Positions 61,104 to 64,000 of a DNA stretch of 64,000 nucleotides are shown piece after piece. The stretch is from Myotis daubentonii. Its lineage: Eukaryota; Chordata; Mammalia; Chiroptera; Vespertilionidae. Numbering within the stretch: position 1 is the stretch's first letter; each line of letters begins with the position of its first letter. The stretch is from contig NC_081844.1 of the NCBI RefSeq assembly GCF_963259705.1, forward strand, positions 104,434,671 through 104,498,670, given 5' to 3'. Below the pieces are notes generated by a model. It was not told where the DNA came from and searched no databases. It worked only from the letters and a program-made list of their open reading frames with translations. The position numbers and the translations under genes were made by a program.

Positions 61104-61708
61104 TTAAAAAAAATTCTTTATTGTTTAAAGTCTTACATATAGTATTACATATATCTCCTTTCCCCCCATTGGCCTCTCCCCAGCCACCCCTAACACCCAA
61201 CACAAGCCCTCATCCCCCTAGTGTCTGTGTCCATTCATTAGACTTATATGCATGCATACAAGTCCTTTGGTTGATCTCTTACCCCTCTTCCCCTTCCCTG
61301 CCTTCCCACTGAAATTTGGCAGTCTGTTTGATGCTTCTCTGTCTCTGTATCTATTTTTGTTCATCAGTTTTTGTTGTTCATTATATTCCACAAAAGAGTG
61401 AGATCATGTGATATTTATCTTTCTCTGACTGGCTTATTTGTCTTTACTGCCCTTCCCCAATCTGGTACCTGGTAGTGGTGCCTAAGCAGGACCGCTATTG
61501 GCCTTCTCAGAATCTCCATCAGCCCACCTCCCCTAGGGACAACTGAGGTCCTCCATCTCATCATAAAGTGCAAAAGCAGCTTCAGATTAGGCCTCTGAAA
61601 ACCTTAGCATAATGCTCTCCAGGCCCATCCATACTGTTGCGGATGGTAAAGAGTTCTCTCTTTTTTATAGCAGCATAGTATTCCATTGTGTAGATGTACC
61701 ATAGTTTT
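61104..61708 (-). mobile_element. 5'-truncated LINE-1 3' end, minus strand, carrying a foreign 169-bp block
   Basis: T/A-rich start (complement of the tail), then the L1 3'UTR complement (TTTCCCCCCATTGGCCTCTC, ATGCATGCATACAAGTCC, GTGAGATCATGTGATATTTA, GCATAATGCTCTCCAGGCCC). The same words recur in order in the neighbouring longer L1 from 61960 on. Between GGCTTATTT and TAGCATAATG sits the block duplicated from 59014-59179. Confidence 0.82.
61436..61604 (+). repeat. Copy B of the dispersed 166-bp duplication, inside a LINE-1 tail
   Basis: It matches 59014-59179 along its length with few substitutions, in the same orientation. It interrupts L1 sequence; the neighbouring L1 copy reads GGCTTATTTTGCTTAGCATA without it. 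Confidence 0.88.
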
Positions 61709-64000
61709 TTTAAAATTATTTATTGTTTAAAGCAGTGGTTCTCAACCTTGGCTACACATTAGAATCACCTGGGAATCTTTTTAAAATCCTGATTTCTGGG
61801 CCTCATCCTCCAGACATTCTGTTTCTTTGTTACTAATGTTGTGGCCCCACCCCATAACAAAGAAACAGAATTTCTAGAGGATGAGGCCCAGAAATCAGGA
61901 TTTTAAAAAGATTCCCAGTTATTCTAATGTGCAGCCAAGATTGAGAACCACTGGTTTAAAGTATTACATGAGTCTCCTTCCCCCTCCTCCCCTCACCAAT
62001 TGACCTCTCCCCCATCTCCCCTCCCCCAAGCACAAGCCATCACCCCCCACACTGTCTGTGTCCATTGATTTTGCTCATATGCATGCACACAAGTCCTTTG
62101 GTTGATTTCTTACCCCCTCACCCCCCACCTTCCCTCAGGTTGTACAGTCTGTTCAATGCTTCTATGTCTCTGGTTCTATTTTTGTTCATCAGTTTATGTT
62201 GTTCACTATATTCCACATATGAGTAAGATCATGTGATATTTAGCTTTCTCTGGCTTATTTTGCTTAGCATAATGCTCTCTAGTTCCATCCATGCTGTTGC
62301 AAATGGTAAGAATTCCTTCTTTTTTACAGCAGCATAGAATTCCATTGTGTACATGTAATTTACCACAGTTTTCTAATCCACTCATCTGCTGATGGGCACT
62401 TAGGCTGTTTCCAAATCTTAGCTATTGTAAACTGTGCTGCTATGAACATAGGTGTGCATATATCCTTTCTGATTGGTGTTTCTAGTTTCTTGGGATATAT
62501 TTCTAGAAGTGGGATTACTGGGTAAAATGGAAGTTCCATTTTTAATTTTTTGAGGAAATGCCATACTGTTCTCCACAGTGGCTGCAATGGTCTGCACTCC
62601 CACCAGCAGTGCATGAGGGTTCATTTTTCTCCGCATCCTCGCCAGCACTTATTGTTGTTGATTTGTTGATGATAGCCATCCTGAAAGGTGTGAGATGGTA
62701 TCTCACTGTTGTTTTGATTTTCATCTCTCAGATGACTTAGTGACTTTGAGCATGTTTTCATATGTCTCTTGGCCTTCAGTATGTCCACTTTTGAAAAATT
62801 TCTATGTAAGTCATTTGCCCATTTTTTGATTGGATTGCTTATCTTCTTTTTGTTAAGATGTGTGAGTTCCCTGTTAATTTTGGAGATTAGGCCCTTATTG
62901 GATATGACATTGGCAGATACGTTCTCCCATGCATTAGGCTTTCTTGTTGTTTTGTTGATGGTTTCTTTTGCTGTGCAGAAGCTTTTCATTTTGATGTAGT
63001 CCCATTTGTTTATTTTCTCCTTAGTTTCTATTGCCTTGGGGGCTGTATCAGTAAAGATATTGCTACAACATACGCCTGCTATTTTGCTGCCTATGGATTC
63101 TTCTAAGAGTTTTATGGTTTCCCATCTTACGTTTAAGTCCTTTATCCATTTGAATTTATTTTTGTGTGTGGTGTAAGTTGATGATATACTTTCATTTTTT
63201 TGCATGTATCTGTCCAATTTTCTGAACACCATTTAATGAAGAGACTATCTTGACTCCATTGTATGCTCTTGCCTCCTTTGTCAAATATTAATTGAGCATA
63301 ATGGCTTGGGTCGATTTCTGGGTTCTCTGTTCTGTTCCATTTGCCTATATGTCTGTTCTTATGCCAGTACCAGGCAGTTTTGAGAACAGTGGCTTTGCAG
63401 TATTGATGTCTGGTACTGTGATCCTTCCAACTTTGTTCTTCTTTTTCAGGATTGCTGCGGCTACTCAGGGTCTTTTTTTGTGTGACCCATATGAATTTTT
63501 GGAAAGTTTGTTCTAGGCCTGTGAAACATGCTGTTGGTATTTTAATGGGGAGTGCATTGAATCTATAGATTGCTTTGGGTAGGATGGACATTTTAATGAT
63601 GTTGATTCTACCAATCTATGAACATGGTATATTCTTCCATTTGTTTATGTCTCCCTCTATCTCTTTTTTCAACATCCTGTAGTTTTCCAAATTCAGGTCT
63701 TTTACCTCCTTAGTTAAGTCTATTCCTAGATATCTTAATTTTTTTGTTGCAATGGTAAATGGGATTGTTTTTGTTTGTTTGTTTGTTCCTCTTTCTGTGA
63801 GTTCATTGTTGGTGTATAAAAAAGCCATAGATTTCTGGGTGTTAATTTTGTATCCTGCTACATTGCCAAATTCATTTATTAAATCTAGTAGTTTTTTTTA
63901 TGGAGTCTTTAGGGTTTTCTATGTACAATATCATGTCATTGCGAATAATGACAGTTTTACTTCTTCTTTTCCAATTTGGATGCCTTTTATTTCTTTTTCT
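61709..64000 (-). mobile_element. LINE-1, minus strand, 3' part with broken ORF2, runs off the window
   Basis: The 3'UTR complement lies at about 61709-62355 (interrupted by the hAT at 61733-61953). ORF2 remnants on the minus strand follow at 62360-62614, 62621-63232, 63142-63591 and 63616-63828, in different frames. The residues (for example [20 protein letters not shown] and [20 protein letters not shown]) match the C-terminal half of L1 ORF2, downstream of the polymerase core. Frame changes and stops show it is inactive. The 5' part is outside the window. Confidence 0.9.
61733..61953. mobile_element. Palindromic non-autonomous hAT element in LINE-1 sequence
   Basis: Perfect 8-bp duplication GTTTAAAG (61725-61732 and 61954-61961). 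The left arm (CAGTGGTTCTCAACCTTGG to about 61832) and the right arm are nearly perfect complements over about 100 bp, with a short central spacer (CTAATGTTGTGGCCCCACCC). Ends CAGTGGTTCTCAA and TTGAGAACCACTG are hAT-type. No coding capacity. Confidence 0.9.

Noticed and set aside
62360..63828. Possible functional reverse transcriptase gene
   Set aside because: ORF2 remnants are in several frames with stops and only the C-terminal half is present; a dead LINE-1.

Overview
The window looks like nuclear DNA of a vespertilionid bat (Myotis/Eptesicus/Pipistrellus type). Two protein-coding genes are recognisable, both on the + strand and both partial: the 3' half of SPDL1 (kinetochore protein Spindly; five coding exons, stop codon, 3'UTR and poly(A) signal within 255..~9998) and the 5' part of DOCK2 (haematopoietic Rac guanine nucleotide exchange factor; six coding exons between 25744 and 55378). 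This matches the SPDL1-DOCK2 gene order that I recall from human chromosome 5q35. The bat call rests on the repeats: tRNA-derived Ves SINEs, HeliBat-type Helitrons that begin TCCTATATAATAAAA, end CTAG and sit between A and T, and young non-autonomous hAT elements with 8-bp target duplications. As I recall, HeliBat elements are restricted to vespertilionids among mammals.

Layout. 1-10000: SPDL1 exons separated by GT-AG introns; the introns hold four Ves SINEs, one solo retroviral LTR, four Helitrons (two of them head-to-tail) and MIR fragments. 10000-25590: an intergenic spacer of about 15.6 kb with no gene that I recognise; it holds hAT elements (one SPIN-like), a stack of nested LINE-1 fragments, a second solo LTR inserted into a SINE, and a four-member head-to-tail Helitron array of 2.1 kb. 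25590-26050: a GC/CpG-rich TATA-less DOCK2 promoter with an ETS/PU.1-like site, then exon 1. 25787-55229: DOCK2 introns 1-5, with exons 2-6 at 39886, 50503, 51683, 52208 and 55230. 55379-64000: DOCK2 intron 6, which runs off the window and ends in minus-strand LINE-1 sequence.

The two genes act in unrelated processes. Spindly recruits dynein/dynactin to kinetochores in mitosis; DOCK2 with ELMO1 activates Rac in leukocytes. The DOCK2 exons here encode about 157 residues: the SH3 domain and the start of the following helical, ELMO1-contacting region. The SPDL1 exons encode the last 303 residues, including coiled coil and a C-terminal CAQQ prenylation box.

Most other open reading frames in the window are chance or repeat-derived. 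I see no tRNA, rRNA, CRISPR array or intact transposase/polymerase gene. No new protein system is evident. The most unusual material is regulatory and structural: Helitrons carrying CTCF-core, POU-octamer, YY1 and CCAAT-like motifs beside DOCK2, four copies of one class II solo LTR each with a 6-bp target duplication and a kappaB-like motif, a near-perfect palindromic hAT element, and a 166-bp block duplicated into a LINE-1 tail.
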